Positions 34,801 through 44,515 of a stretch of 64,000 nucleotides of DNA are shown here, one piece after another (positions within the stretch are counted from its first letter, which is position 1; each line of letters opens with the position of its first letter). The DNA comes from Burkholderiaceae bacterium. Its GTDB lineage: Bacteria > Pseudomonadota > Gammaproteobacteria > Burkholderiales > Burkholderiaceae_C. The stretch spans positions 1 through 64,000 of the forward strand of contig JANJVG010000024.1 of assembly GCA_024710165.1 (NCBI GenBank). Direction: 5' to 3'. The position numbers and the translations under genes are program-made. The notes beneath the pieces are model-generated. The model was not told the origin of the DNA. It saw nothing but the letters and a program-made list of their open reading frames with translations, and made no database searches.

Positions 34801-34806
34801 GATAAT
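34801..34806 (+). promoter_or_regulatory. -10-like motif of dapF
   Basis: GATAAT, 7 bases before the ATG at 34814, with no Shine-Dalgarno sequence. It mirrors the opposite-strand motif of the divergent NUDIX-MBL gene 50 bases away. Confidence 0.45.
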
Positions 34807-34813
34807 CCAGGCC

Positions 34814-35692
34814 ATGCAAATTCGCTTTACCAAGATGCAGGGTGCGGGCAACGACTTTGTCGTGCTGGACGAAACCCAGGAACGCCTGGGGCTCACGCCT
34901 GCGCATTACCGCCTGCTGGCCGACCGCCACTTTGGCGTGGGGGCCGACCAGATCCTCACCGTGCGGCCCTCGCCGGGTGAGGGCATCGACTTCGAATACC
35001 TCATCCACAACGCCGACGGCGGCGAGGTGGAGCAGTGCGGCAACGGCGCGCGCTGCTTTGCTCGCTACGTGCGCGACAAGGGCCTCACGCCCAAAGACCG
35101 CATCCGCGTGCAGACGCTCTCGGGCGTGATCGCGCCCGAACTCACGCCCGACGGCCGTGTCACCGTGGACATGGGCCGCCCGCAGTTCGACCCGGCGCGC
35201 GTGCCCTTCGACGCCGCAGGCCTCACGCCCGTGCCCCAGGGTTTGGGGCAAAAATGGCCTCTGGCGCTTAATGGGCAAGCGCAGGTAGCTACTGTTTTGG
35301 TAGTGGTTGTCTCCATGGGCAACCCGCACGCCGTGCAATTGGTGGACGACGTGGACAGCGCTCCCGTGGCGCAGACCGGCCCGCTCATCGAATGCCACGC
35401 CCGTTTTCCCCAGCGCGTGAACGCGGGCTACCTGCAGGTGGTGGACCGCAGCCATGTGCGCCTGCGCGTGTTCGAGCGCGGCGCGGGCGAAACCCTGGCC
35501 TGCGGCACCGGCGCCTGCGCGGCCGTGGCGGCGGGCATTCACCTGGGCCTGCTGGATGCGCGCGTGGACGTGCAGACGCGCGGCGGCCTGCTCACCATCG
35601 CCTGGAGCGGCCAGGAGGCCGACTCCGTGTTCCTGACCGGCCCGGCCACCACTGTGTTCGAAGGCCAGATCGACCTCCCCGATACCCCATGA
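34814..35692 (+). CDS. dapF: Diaminopimelate epimerase DapF
   Basis: Cofactor-independent epimerase that converts LL- to meso-diaminopimelate for peptidoglycan and lysine. The two catalytic cysteines are Cys75 in [11 protein letters not shown] and Cys230 in [22 protein letters not shown] at the N-terminus and [13 protein letters not shown] in the middle are family signatures. 292 aa is slightly longer than usual; the extra text [20 protein letters not shown] (about 146-164) lies between the two halves just before SMGNPH and is encoded by a copy of repeat A. The ORF remains intact and the cysteines are far from the insert, so the enzyme is probably active. Operon dapF-DUF484-xerC, as in many proteobacteria. 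Confidence 0.96.
   Translation: MQIRFTKMQGAGNDFVVLDETQERLGLTPAHYRLLADRHFGVGADQILTVRPSPGEGIDFEYLIHNADGGEVEQCGNGARCFARYVRDKGLTPKDRIRVQTLSGVIAPELTPDGRVTVDMGRPQFDPARVPFDAAGLTPVPQGLGQKWPLALNGQAQVATVLVVVVSMGNPHAVQLVDDVDSAPVAQTGPLIECHARFPQRVNAGYLQVVDRSHVRLRVFERGAGETLACGTGACAAVAAGIHLGLLDARVDVQTRGGLLTIAWSGQEADSVFLTGPATTVFEGQIDLPDTP
35249..35305 (-). repeat. Repeat A copy 7, in frame inside dapF
   Basis: Reverse copy: TGGCCTCTGGCGCTTAATG, then GGCAAGCGCAGGTAGC and TACTGTTTTGGTAGTGG. The AT-rich block with the GGCCTCTnGCGCTT core is unmistakable within high-GC coding sequence. Confidence 0.88.
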
Positions 35693-36378
35693 CTTCCCGC
35701 ATTCATCCCATCACCGAAGACGACATTGCCGAATTCCTGCTGCGCACGCCCGGCTTTTTTGAACGCCACGCCGAGGTGCTGGCGGGCGTGCAGCTCACCA
35801 GCCCGCATGGCCAGCGCGCCGTGAGCCTGCACGAGCGCCAGGCCGAAATGCTGCGCGAAAAAATCAAGGGTCTGGAGCAGCGCGTGATGGAGATGGTGCG
35901 CAACAGCCACGAGAACGAGGCCATCGCCCGGAAGGTGCACCACTGGACCGGCAGCCTGCTGCAGGTGCGCGACCCCATCGACCTGCCGCCGGCCGTGGCC
36001 GACGGCGTGCGCACCCTGTTCGATGTGCCGCAGGCTGCCGTGCGCGTGTGGGGCGTCTCGGGTGCCTACATCGACTGCGACTTTGCCCTGGGCGCCAGCG
36101 AGGACGCGCAGGCCTTTGCCAGCTCGCTCACCATGCCGTTCTGCGGTCCCAACCTGGGCTTCGAGCCCTCGGGCTGGCTGGAGCAGGGCGGTGCGCCTGC
36201 GGCCCAGTCCATTGCCCTGCTGCCGCTGCGCGTGGGCGCCATCGACAGCGCCACCCCGGCCTTTGGCCTGCTGGTGCTGGGCTCGCCCGACCCCCAGCGC
36301 TTTGACGCCACCATGGGCACGGACTTCCTCGCGCGCATGGCAGAACTCGCCAGCGCAGCGCTGCTGCGCTTGAGGTGA
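35689..36378 (+). CDS. DUF484 protein (GAF-like), YigA-type
   Basis: 229-aa cytoplasmic protein of the DUF484 family, found between dapF and xerC in many gamma- and betaproteobacteria. It has an N-terminal short helical domain ([20 protein letters not shown]), a coiled-coil stretch (about residues 48-75: [20 protein letters not shown]), then a GAF-like domain with [10 protein letters not shown] and [14 protein letters not shown]. Function unknown; conserved context suggests a link to cell wall synthesis or XerC. Its ATG overlaps the dapF stop by ATGA. Confidence 0.9.
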   Translation: MTSRIHPITEDDIAEFLLRTPGFFERHAEVLAGVQLTSPHGQRAVSLHERQAEMLREKIKGLEQRVMEMVRNSHENEAIARKVHHWTGSLLQVRDPIDLPPAVADGVRTLFDVPQAAVRVWGVSGAYIDCDFALGASEDAQAFASSLTMPFCGPNLGFEPSGWLEQGGAPAAQSIALLPLRVGAIDSATPAFGLLVLGSPDPQRFDATMGTDFLARMAELASAALLRLR

Positions 36379-36383
36379 TGTGA

Positions 36384-36500
36384 CCACCCCCCCCTGTGGC
36401 GCTTCGCGCCTTCCCCCTGCTCTCGCACTGCTGCGCGTTGCGGGCAGGGGGCGCCACCAGCGCGGCGGGGCGGCCCTTGCGCGGTGGCCGCTGGCTTGGG
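36384..36500. repeat. GC-rich dispersed repeat between DUF484 and xerC
   Basis: Begins with a run of C, then the mini-hairpin GGCGC-TTC-GCGCC, a larger stem CCCCCTGC (36413-36420) / GCAGGGGG (36444-36451), and GCGCGGCGGGGCGGCCCTTG followed by CGGTGGCCGCTGGC. I recognise this wording as a common intergenic repeat of Acidovorax-like genomes (from memory, not searched). Only one copy is seen in this window. It separates two genes that are usually adjacent. Confidence 0.6.
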
Positions 36501-36570
36501 CAGCACTCGTGTTGCGGGTGGTTGGCGATGCTCCGTGTTGTGGAGCGATGAACCGATTGGCACGCAAGGC

Positions 36571-37530
36571 ATGACCGCCCCCGCGTCGCTGCCCCCCGAA
36601 GCCCAGCGCTACCTGGAGCATGTGCGCGTCGAAAAGCGCCTGGCCGCGCGCACTGTCACCCTCTACACGCTGGATTTGCAGCGCCTGCAGCAGGTGGCCG
36701 CACCGGTGGGGCTGCCGCTGTTGCAATTGCAGACCGCGCACATTCGCCGTGCCGTGGCGCAGATGCATGCGGGCGGGCGCAGCGGGCGCGGCATAGCGCT
36801 CATCCTCTCGGGCTGGCGGGGTTTCTACCTGTGGGCCGCGCGCCAGGGGCTGACCGAGCACAACCCTGTGCAGGGCGTGCGCGCGCCCAAGGCCCCCAAG
36901 CCCCTGCCCAAGGCCCTGGGCGTGGACGACGCCGTGCGCCTGGCCGACCATGCCGAGCCCGGCGCCGACCCCTGGCTGGAAGCGCGCGACGCCGCCATGG
37001 TCGAGCTGCTGTACGGCTGCGGCCTGCGCGTGGGCGAACTGACCGGGCTGGATGTGGCACCCGGCCCCGACACCGAACGTCTGGGGCGCGGCTGGATCGA
37101 CCTGCAGGCCGCCGAAGTGCATGTGCTGGGCAAAGGCAGCAAACGCCGCAGCCTGCCCGTGGGTTCGGCCGCGCTGCGGGCGCTGCAGGCCTGGCTGGAG
37201 CTGCGCGCCGGGCCGTTTGCGCCGGGCCGGCTCGATGCCGCACTCTTCGTGGGCCAGCGCGGCACACGCCTGTCGGCCCAGTCCATCTGGTTGCGGCTGC
37301 GCCAGCGCAGCCAGCAGGCAGGGCTGACCACGCCGGTGCACCCGCACATGCTGCGCCATTCGTTCGCCAGCCACCTGCTGCAAAGCAGTGGCGACCTGCG
37401 CGCCGTGCAGGAGCTGTTGGGCCACGCCAGCATCACCACCACCCAGGTCTACACGCGGCTGGATTACCAGCACCTGGCTCAGGTGTACGACCAGGCGCAC
37501 CCCCGGGCGCACAAAAAGCCGGCGGACTAA
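36571..37530 (+). CDS. xerC: Tyrosine recombinase XerC
   Basis: Site-specific recombinase that, with XerD, resolves chromosome dimers at dif near FtsK. It has 319 aa: an N-terminal SAM-like core-binding domain (about 8-95) and the catalytic domain. The R-K-H-R-H-Y set is visible: Arg153 in CGLRVGEL, Lys188 in GKGSKRR, His259 and Arg262 in HMLRHSFASH, LGHASITTTQVYTR with the third His and the nucleophile Tyr. Start at ATG 36571 is likely although ATG 36547 is in frame. Third gene of the dapF operon, but 192 bases of repeat DNA separate it from DUF484. Its stop overlaps that of the converging kinase. Confidence 0.93.
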   Translation: MTAPASLPPEAQRYLEHVRVEKRLAARTVTLYTLDLQRLQQVAAPVGLPLLQLQTAHIRRAVAQMHAGGRSGRGIALILSGWRGFYLWAARQGLTEHNPVQGVRAPKAPKPLPKALGVDDAVRLADHAEPGADPWLEARDAAMVELLYGCGLRVGELTGLDVAPGPDTERLGRGWIDLQAAEVHVLGKGSKRRSLPVGSAALRALQAWLELRAGPFAPGRLDAALFVGQRGTRLSAQSIWLRLRQRSQQAGLTTPVHPHMLRHSFASHLLQSSGDLRAVQELLGHASITTTQVYTRLDYQHLAQVYDQAHPRAHKKPAD

Positions 37531-39278
37531 GCGGCCTGCGTGGCGTGGGCCTCGGGCAGGTGCACGGGCAGCGACAGCGTGAAGGTCGAGCCCTCGCCCA
37601 CGGCCGATTGCATCGTCAGCGTGCCGCCCAGCAGTTCGGCCAGCGCACGCGAGAGCGACAGGCCCAGCCCGGTGCCGCCGTGCTGGTAGCTGGTGCGGGC
37701 GTTGCCCTGGCTGAACTTCTCGAAAATGACCGCGTGCAGGTCTGGCGCAATGCCCGGCCCGGTGTCCTGGATGTGAAAGCTCACCCAGCCCGCCTGGGGG
37801 CCGGGTGCCACGCGCAGGTCGATGTGGCCCTGCGACGTGAACTTGATGGCATTGGACAGCAGGTTGTTCAGAATCTGCCGCAACTTGAGGCGATCAACCA
37901 CCAGCGTGGCGGGCACGTCGGGCGCCACGCTGCTGGTGAGCCCGAGCGATTTGGCCGCAGTGCTGACGCGAAACAGTTCCGTCACCTCCGACACCAGGGT
38001 CTGCAGGTCGACGGGCTCGGGGGTCGTTCCCATGGCGCCGGCCTCGATCTTGGCCAGATCGAGAATTTCCGTCAGCAGGGCGTTGAGGTGCTCGGCACCC
38101 TGGCGGATGAGCCCCGACTGCTCCCGCACCCGGGGCTCCTGGGCGCGCAGCTCCATGAGCTCGGCAAACCCCCGGATACTCGTCAGCGGCGTGCGCAGTT
38201 CGTGCGACATGGCCGCCAGGAACTCGCTTTTGGCCTGGTTGGTACGCTGTGCCTCGGCCTCGCTGCGCTGCAGGGCCTCGTGGTTGCGAGCCAGCCGGCT
38301 GATGCTGGACAGAAAAGCCGCCACAAAGATCACCACGGCCACACTCAGCAGCGCGGTGAGCAGCAGCACGATCGTGCGCATCTCGCGCCACGACGCAAAG
38401 GCCTCCTCGGTTGACGTAGCCGTCTGCACCGTCAGGTCGTAGTCGCCCACGCGGCTGAAACCAATGATGCGCTCGACCCCGTCGGCCGACAGGGCCTGGA
38501 GGGCGCCGCGGTGTTTCAGGCCGGTGGCCTGGGTGATCACCTCGGGCAGGGGGGTCACGATCTCCGTGCTGGTGCCGCCGATCACCCGCACGCGCAGTTC
38601 GCCGTCCAGGCCGGCCAGCACCACACCGCCTTGGGCGCCGAAGTCTGCGCCCTGGTAGGTCTCGATGAAATGGTTCTGGTTGAGCGAGGCAACGATCACG
38701 CCGACGGTGTGGCCGTTTTCGGTAACGAGCTTGCGCGTGAGCTGGATGGTGCGCACCCCCGACACCTTGCCCACCAGGGGCTTGCTGACGAACAGGCCGT
38801 TCTGCATGGGCCGGGAGGTCGTGCTCTCGGGCTGCAGGTGCACGCGGATGTGGTCCCGGTCCTTCAGGCTGACGTTCTGGCTCTTGGAGCCATCCGGGTC
38901 GAGGTTGCTGCCCCGGAAGATGCCATCGGCATCCACAAAGGACAGCTGGGTGAGGATGTGCGGCACCATGCCGGTTTCGTTGGCGATGCTGATCAGATCC
39001 AGGCTCTGGACATGCCGGTCGCGAATGCTGTTCTGCACCCGCCACATGGCCTGGTCCACCGTGTCCAGAATGCGCAGCGTGTGTTCCTTGAACGCCACGG
39101 CCGCATTGGTGTTCTGGCGCATTTCAGCGTTCAGGGTTTCTTTCCACTGCCAATGCAGCATGGTGGCCATGGTGGCCCAGGCGCCCAGCAGCACACAGGC
39201 GCTGAACACGCAGGCCACCACCGAATACCTTCGGGCCGAATGCTGGCGCCACGGTGTGGTGGGTTGGGTGCGGGTCAT
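37527..39278 (-). CDS. Membrane histidine kinase with dCache-like sensor (last gene of signalling operon)
   Basis: 583-aa sensor kinase. A membrane span (about 20-40) is followed by a ~270-residue periplasmic double-Cache-like region (IRDRHVQSLDLISIANETGM, then FVSKPLVGKVSGVRTIQLTR), a second span near 300-322 (MRTIVLLLTALLSVAVVIFV) and a coiled linker. HisKA has the phospho-His359 in AAMSHELRTPL, and HATPase_c shows the N box LRQILNNLLSNAIKFT, G1 DTGPGIAP and G2 GGTGLGLSLS. There is no receiver domain, PAS or output, so it must signal through a separate receiver. The ATG overlaps the preceding kinase gene by ATGA. Confidence 0.92.
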   Translation of the reverse strand: MTRTQPTTPWRQHSARRYSVVACVFSACVLLGAWATMATMLHWQWKETLNAEMRQNTNAAVAFKEHTLRILDTVDQAMWRVQNSIRDRHVQSLDLISIANETGMVPHILTQLSFVDADGIFRGSNLDPDGSKSQNVSLKDRDHIRVHLQPESTTSRPMQNGLFVSKPLVGKVSGVRTIQLTRKLVTENGHTVGVIVASLNQNHFIETYQGADFGAQGGVVLAGLDGELRVRVIGGTSTEIVTPLPEVITQATGLKHRGALQALSADGVERIIGFSRVGDYDLTVQTATSTEEAFASWREMRTIVLLLTALLSVAVVIFVAAFLSSISRLARNHEALQRSEAEAQRTNQAKSEFLAAMSHELRTPLTSIRGFAELMELRAQEPRVREQSGLIRQGAEHLNALLTEILDLAKIEAGAMGTTPEPVDLQTLVSEVTELFRVSTAAKSLGLTSSVAPDVPATLVVDRLKLRQILNNLLSNAIKFTSQGHIDLRVAPGPQAGWVSFHIQDTGPGIAPDLHAVIFEKFSQGNARTSYQHGGTGLGLSLSRALAELLGGTLTMQSAVGEGSTFTLSLPVHLPEAHATQAA

Positions 39279-41773
39279 GTGAGCGGTGCGGGCATGGTGT
39301 CGGTGTAGTGCGCGGTGGGCAGCGCGATGTGGAAGATGCAGCCCCCGTCGGGTGCATTGCTGGCATGGATGTGCCCGCCGTGCGCGCTCAGGATTTTGCG
39401 GCAGATGGCCAGGCCCAGCCCGGTGCCCCCCGATCCGTCGCGCGTCTGGCTGGACTGCACGAAGGCCTCGAACACCGCCTCGAGCTCTTGCGGCGGGATG
39501 CCGGGCCCATGGTCGCGCACCTCGATGCGGATGGTATCGTCATCCGAGCCCTCGGCGGTGATGTCGATGATGCTGTCCTGGGGCGAAAACTTCACTGCAT
39601 TCGACAGCACATTGCGCACCACCTGCTGCAAACGTGTGGGGTCCACCTTGGCAATCAGGGGCGTACGGCCCAGCCGCAGGTCCAGGCTCAGGCGTTTGTC
39701 ACCCAGCAGCAGCTCCAGCTCGGTGCCCACGTCTTCGATGAGGTCGCGCACATCGGTGCGCTCGAAATGGAACGCGCCCACCGTGCTCTCGATCTTGGAG
39801 ATGTCGAGCAGGTCGTTGACCAGCCCGAGCATGCGCTGACCGGCCGCATGGATGTCGCTGAACATCGCCGACAGGGTGTTCTGGTGGCGCCCCCGCACCA
39901 GGCCCAGTTCGGAAAACCCCAGGATGGACTGCAGCGGTGTGCGCAGCTCGTGGCTGATGTTGGCCACAAACTCCGATTTGGTGCGCGAGGCCTGCTCGGC
40001 CATGTCGCGGGCCGCCAGAAATTCCGTGATGTCGAGTTTGGTGCTCAGAATGCCGATCGGATGGCCCTTTGGTGAGCGCAGCAGCACCTTGCTGATCTGC
40101 ACGTCGCGCACGTTGCCGTCGGGTCTGCGCACCCGCTCCTCGTAGCGCACCGGCCCGCCTTCGCGCAGCAATGGTTCTGTGTAGGCCTCGTAGGCCTGGG
40201 CCTCCTGCTCGGGCAGAAAATCAAAGCTGCGCCGGCCCAGCACCTCGGTGCGCTGTCGGCCCATGAAGCTTTCCCAGGCCTGGTTGACCGAGATGAACCG
40301 GCCTTGCATGTCGGTCAGGCTGATCGGCAGCGGGTTGCATTCCAGGATCCGCTCGGTGTAGGCCAGGTGCTCCTGCAGGCGTTGCTGCGCCGCCAGCAAG
40401 GCGGTGATGTCCGAGGCGCTGCCCGCAAACCCGCGCAGCTGGCCGTCGGGATCGGTCAGGGGCACGACCGAAAACTCCAGCACGCGCATTTCGCCCTGCT
40501 GTCCCCGCATATGGACCTGGGCCGTGCGCACCCCGGTGCCCCGGTGGGGGTCAAACAGGGCATCGACCTCATCGCTGCAGTCTGGCGCCACGGCGTCGCG
40601 CAGGCGCTGGCCGTGCGCACGCGCTTCGGGGCGCCCTGTGATCGCGCGCCAGCGGGCGTTGACGAGCTGGAGCACGCCGGCGGCATCGGTGCGAAAAATC
40701 AGCTCTTGCACACTCTTGAACAGAATGGACAGCTCCTGCTCGCGGTGTGCGGTTTCTTCCAGCGCGGCATCACGCTCGCGCTGAGCCGCTTCGCGCGCAC
40801 GGTTGCTGCGCCAGGCGGCCTGCACCATGAAGCCGACCATCGCCAGGGCCACGGTCATGAACAGCAAGGGGCCGCGCAGCGCGGCCAGCCACTGGTCGGT
40901 GGTCGCCTTGTAGGGCTGCTCCACCATCGACACCAGGGGGTGGTTGCTGGAAGCGTGCCAGGCACCCAGGCTGGGGGTCTGAAAGGTGTCGACGGGTCCG
41001 TAGCTGCCCTTGAGCGCTGCCAGGGGCGTACGGAACAGCGGGTGTGCTGCCAGGCTGCTGCCCGGTGCCAGGGTGTCGTTGCCGATCTGGGTCAGCAGGG
41101 TGCCGTCGGTCAGGGCCAGCAGCACCTGGGTGCCCGGCAGCCCGATTTCCTGCAGCTTTAGCTGGTAGTTGGCGAGCGCGTCGGGGTTGACCTGGGCCAC
41201 CAGCAGCAGCGCAGCGTCGGGCGACAGCTGCACCCGGCGCACCACCGGAATGAAGCCCAGCCCAGCCGGTGTGGCGGCGCTTGGCCGTGGGTCCTGCACC
41301 AGTCCGCGCCCTGCCAGCCAGGGACCGATGACGACCTGCCCGTCCTGCGGCGCCACGCGGGTCAGGCGTTGCAGGTCTACAAATCCCCCCCGGTCGGAGG
41401 CCGCGGTGGACGCCAGCACCATGCCCTGTTCATCAACGATGGCAATGCTGCGCAGAAACGGCAGCCCCTGCAGCCGGTACGACTGCTCTGCTTCCACCTG
41501 TGCAGGCGTGAGGCTCTCGATCCTCAGTTTTTTGGCCAGGAAGTCGAGGGCCAGCCGGGTGTTTTCAAAGACCTGGCTGGCATGGGCTTCCATCACGCTG
41601 GCCTGCAGGTCGAGCTGCTGGCGGTGCGTGGCTTGCGTGCGGCGGTGTTCCAGCCACATCAGCGATGCCGTGCCCGTGATCACGGCCAGCAGCAACAGCA
41701 TGCCACCGGCCAGCACACTGCGGCTGGCCGTTGCGATCAAGGAGGACAGGACGGCAGAGGAGGCGCGTTTCAT
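39275..41773 (-). CDS. Membrane histidine kinase with Cache sensor and two PAS domains
   Basis: 832-aa kinase. One N-terminal span (about 20-42), a periplasmic Cache-type region, a second span near 300-320, then two PAS domains (about 360-475 and 480-600; FRTDAAGVLQLVNARWRAIT and ISLTDMQGRFISVNQAWES). HisKA carries His608 in NISHELRTPLQSI. HATPase_c has LQQVVRNVLSNAVKFSPQD, DHGPGIPP and GGTGLGLAICRK. Architecture is that of a multi-input sensor without receiver. Its first ATG overlaps the end of the periplasmic-binding-protein gene by ATGA, suggesting that the binding protein is one of its inputs. Confidence 0.92.
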   Translation of the reverse strand: MKRASSAVLSSLIATASRSVLAGGMLLLLAVITGTASLMWLEHRRTQATHRQQLDLQASVMEAHASQVFENTRLALDFLAKKLRIESLTPAQVEAEQSYRLQGLPFLRSIAIVDEQGMVLASTAASDRGGFVDLQRLTRVAPQDGQVVIGPWLAGRGLVQDPRPSAATPAGLGFIPVVRRVQLSPDAALLLVAQVNPDALANYQLKLQEIGLPGTQVLLALTDGTLLTQIGNDTLAPGSSLAAHPLFRTPLAALKGSYGPVDTFQTPSLGAWHASSNHPLVSMVEQPYKATTDQWLAALRGPLLFMTVALAMVGFMVQAAWRSNRAREAAQRERDAALEETAHREQELSILFKSVQELIFRTDAAGVLQLVNARWRAITGRPEARAHGQRLRDAVAPDCSDEVDALFDPHRGTGVRTAQVHMRGQQGEMRVLEFSVVPLTDPDGQLRGFAGSASDITALLAAQQRLQEHLAYTERILECNPLPISLTDMQGRFISVNQAWESFMGRQRTEVLGRRSFDFLPEQEAQAYEAYTEPLLREGGPVRYEERVRRPDGNVRDVQISKVLLRSPKGHPIGILSTKLDITEFLAARDMAEQASRTKSEFVANISHELRTPLQSILGFSELGLVRGRHQNTLSAMFSDIHAAGQRMLGLVNDLLDISKIESTVGAFHFERTDVRDLIEDVGTELELLLGDKRLSLDLRLGRTPLIAKVDPTRLQQVVRNVLSNAVKFSPQDSIIDITAEGSDDDTIRIEVRDHGPGIPPQELEAVFEAFVQSSQTRDGSGGTGLGLAICRKILSAHGGHIHASNAPDGGCIFHIALPTAHYTDTMPAPLT

Positions 41774-42584
41774 GGTGGGTTCTTTGCGTGCAGGACGATG
41801 CCGGCCAGGCCATGGCGCCGGGCTGCGGCGTCCAGCCGGCCATCCTTGCGGATACGGGCCATGAAGGCGTTCAGTGTGGCAAGCCATGCGGCGTCGCCGG
41901 GTTTGCTGGCGTGGGCGTAGGGCAGCACCTGAACGGGTTCCGGGGGCACCAGCAGGCTGGCCCAGTGGCTGCTCTCGACCAGGGCGGTGCCATGGGGATA
42001 GTCGGTCATGAACACGTCCACCCGGCCGGCCATGAGCTCGCGCTCGCGCGTTTGCGGGGGCTGGATGGACACCAGGCTGGCGTGCTGCAGCCGTTCGCGC
42101 ATGACCTGCTCCATGAAGGTGCCGGCCTGCACGCCGACCAGCACGCCCGGGCGGTCGATGTCGGCCCATTGCCGCACGACGCGGCTGGCACGGTTCGCCA
42201 CGGCGTGGATGCCGCTGTGCAGATACGGTGTCGAAAACTGCAGTTGCGCCGTGCGCTGGGGCAGCATGGCGATGCCGAACATGGCCACGTCGCAGCGGTC
42301 GCTGTGCAGGTCCTGCACCAGGGAGACAAACGACGATTCGACGAATTGCAGTCGCACCTGCAGATCGCCCGCCAGTGCGGTGGCCAGATCGATATCCAGT
42401 CCGCTCAGCTGCCCGGTCCGGGGGTCGCGGAACGAGATGCGCGGGTAGTCCGGCCAGATGCAGACCTTCAGTTCGCCCCGGGCCTGCACGCGGCTGTGCA
42501 CTTCGCCCGCCCCGGCGCCCAGCCCGAGCAGGCCCGCTGCCAGCGCCACAATCCATGCGGCCCTCGGTACTCTGGTGCGCGCGG

Positions 42585-42588
<4 letters not shown>
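41770..42588 (-). CDS. Periplasmic binding protein (SBP_bac_3) inside a signalling operon
   Basis: 272-aa secreted protein with a signal peptide to about residue 27 (GAGAGEVHS region) and an amino-acid-type binding fold: GELKVCIWPDYPRISFRD, FVESSFVSLVQDLHSDRCDVAM, LQFSTPYLHSGIHAVANR and GRVDVFMTDYPHGTALV. No ABC membrane genes are nearby; instead it is flanked by ATGA overlaps with an HD-GYP gene and a histidine kinase, so it probably serves as a sensory ligand-binding component rather than a transporter part. The ligand would be a small amino acid or related compound; unknown. Confidence 0.88.
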
Positions 42589-43342
<754 letters not shown>

Positions 43343-43346
<4 letters not shown>

Positions 43347-43732
43347 GCCGCTGCGCCCGGTGTGCAGGCGTCCAGGCTGTCGATGGTTTCAATCAGTTTG
43401 AGAGGGCTGAAGGGCTTGAGCAGGTAGGCGTCGGCGCCGGCTTTGCGGCCGGCTTCGATGTCGTGGCTCTGGCCGCGCGCCGTCAGCAGCACCACCTTGG
43501 GCAGGCCCAGAGACGGGTCGTTCTTGACCATGCGGCACAGGTCCAGGCCATCCATGCTGCCAGGCATCATGATGTCCAGCAGCAGCAGATCGGGCAGCAG
43601 GTGGCGCACCGCCAGCAAGCCTTCGTCGGCGTTGGCCGCTTCGTGGATTTCGTGGTTTTCAAACTCCAGGGTCATGCGGATCAGGCGGCGGATGTCCGCG
43701 TGGTCTTCGACGATCAGGATGCGTTTGGTCAT
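43343..43732 (-). CDS. Stand-alone response-regulator receiver
   Basis: 129-aa single receiver domain. It shows acidic triad MTKRILIVEDHAD, phospho-acceptor Asp53 in LLLLDIMMPG, the switch Thr in VVLLTARG and Lys in DAYLLKPFSP. No output domain; the HD-GYP gene directly downstream (ATGA overlap) is the likely effector. First gene of the five-gene operon; the promoter region upstream is AT-rich and shared with the divergent operon. Confidence 0.93.
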
Positions 43733-43807
43733 GGTGCGTAGCGTTTTGAAGTGCAATTTATCAATTTTATCATATGTGTGGATTTCGAAGTGATAGAATT
43801 TCCGCCC
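43733..43807. promoter_or_regulatory. Divergent promoter region between the two signalling operons
   Basis: AT-rich in a GC-rich genome. On the reverse strand CATATGATAAAATTGATAAA precedes the receiver gene; a similar TGATAAA-rich stretch precedes the HDOD operon (49375-49430). On the forward strand TAGAAT (43794-43799) is 8 bases before the ATG at 43808. Exact promoters are uncertain. Confidence 0.45.
43794..43799 (+). promoter_or_regulatory. -10-like motif of the HTH-receiver gene
   Basis: TAGAAT, 8 bases before the ATG at 43808; no Shine-Dalgarno sequence. Same geometry as the other start-proximal hexamers. Confidence 0.4.
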
Positions 43808-44506
43808 ATGAATCCAAGCGACGTCATGTCTTTGCCGGCGGACTGCAGCACGCGCGATGCCGCGCGGGTGCTGGGCCTGGCCGTGCGTTCGGTCCAGCTC
43901 ATGGTGGACCGCGGCGAGCTCGAGGCCTGGAAAACGCCCGGAGGCCACCGGCGCATTGCGCGGGCCTCGGTCGAGCGCTGGCTGAGGCGGCGCCAAGGGG
44001 GTGTCGGCACTGCAGCGGCCGAGGGGGCAGCGGCGCAGGCGCCGGAGCGGGCCGCCGATGCCGTGCCGGGTGCGGTGGGCGCCCGTGCCCCGCAAGGCGG
44101 TGCACGCAAGGGGGGGGAGCCCACCCGCCGCCCGAGGGTGCTGTTGATCGAGGATTCCGCCCATTTCCAGAACCTGGTGCGCCTGATCATGGCGCACGAT
44201 TTCCCCCAGGTCGATCTGCATGTGGCCGACGATGGCATTGTGGGCCTGGCCATGGCGGGCGAATTGCAGCCCGACGTGCTGCTGGTCGACCTCCTGTTGC
44301 CCGGTATCGATGGCGCGGCCCTGATTTCCCGCCTGCGATCCCATGCGCAGTTTCAGCGCAGCCGTGTGATCGTGGTGACCTCGCTCGACGAGGAGCAGCG
44401 TGGCCCCTATGCCTTCGCGCTGACGGGCCTGCCGGTGGTACACAAGCCGCAACTGGTGCAGGATTTGCCGGCGCTGCTGACCGGCTGCCTGGGCGCCGTG
44501 GTCTGA
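43808..44506 (+). CDS. Excisionase-type HTH fused to a receiver domain
   Basis: 232-aa protein with domains in unusual order: an N-terminal excisionase/MerR-like HTH (CSTRDAARVLGLAVRSVQLM, then GELEAWKTPGGHRRIARASV, about residues 12-60), an Ala/Gly-rich linker (about 65-108), and a C-terminal receiver with VLLIEDSAHF, phospho-Asp161 in VLLVDLLLPG, VVTS and VVHKP. Thus phosphorylation could control DNA binding, perhaps of the divergent promoters next to it. The start at ATG 43808 is preceded by TAGAAT at 8 bases. First gene of a four-gene operon; the only DNA-binding protein found in the island. Confidence 0.9.
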   Translation: MNPSDVMSLPADCSTRDAARVLGLAVRSVQLMVDRGELEAWKTPGGHRRIARASVERWLRRRQGGVGTAAAEGAAAQAPERAADAVPGAVGARAPQGGARKGGEPTRRPRVLLIEDSAHFQNLVRLIMAHDFPQVDLHVADDGIVGLAMAGELQPDVLLVDLLLPGIDGAALISRLRSHAQFQRSRVIVVTSLDEEQRGPYAFALTGLPVVHKPQLVQDLPALLTGCLGAVV

Positions 44507-44515
44507 GGGAGTCAC

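Noticed and set aside
33719-34813. Upstream extension of dapF overlapping the NUDIX-MBL gene.
   Set aside because: The sequence is the shadow of the opposite strand; DapF homology begins exactly at 34814.
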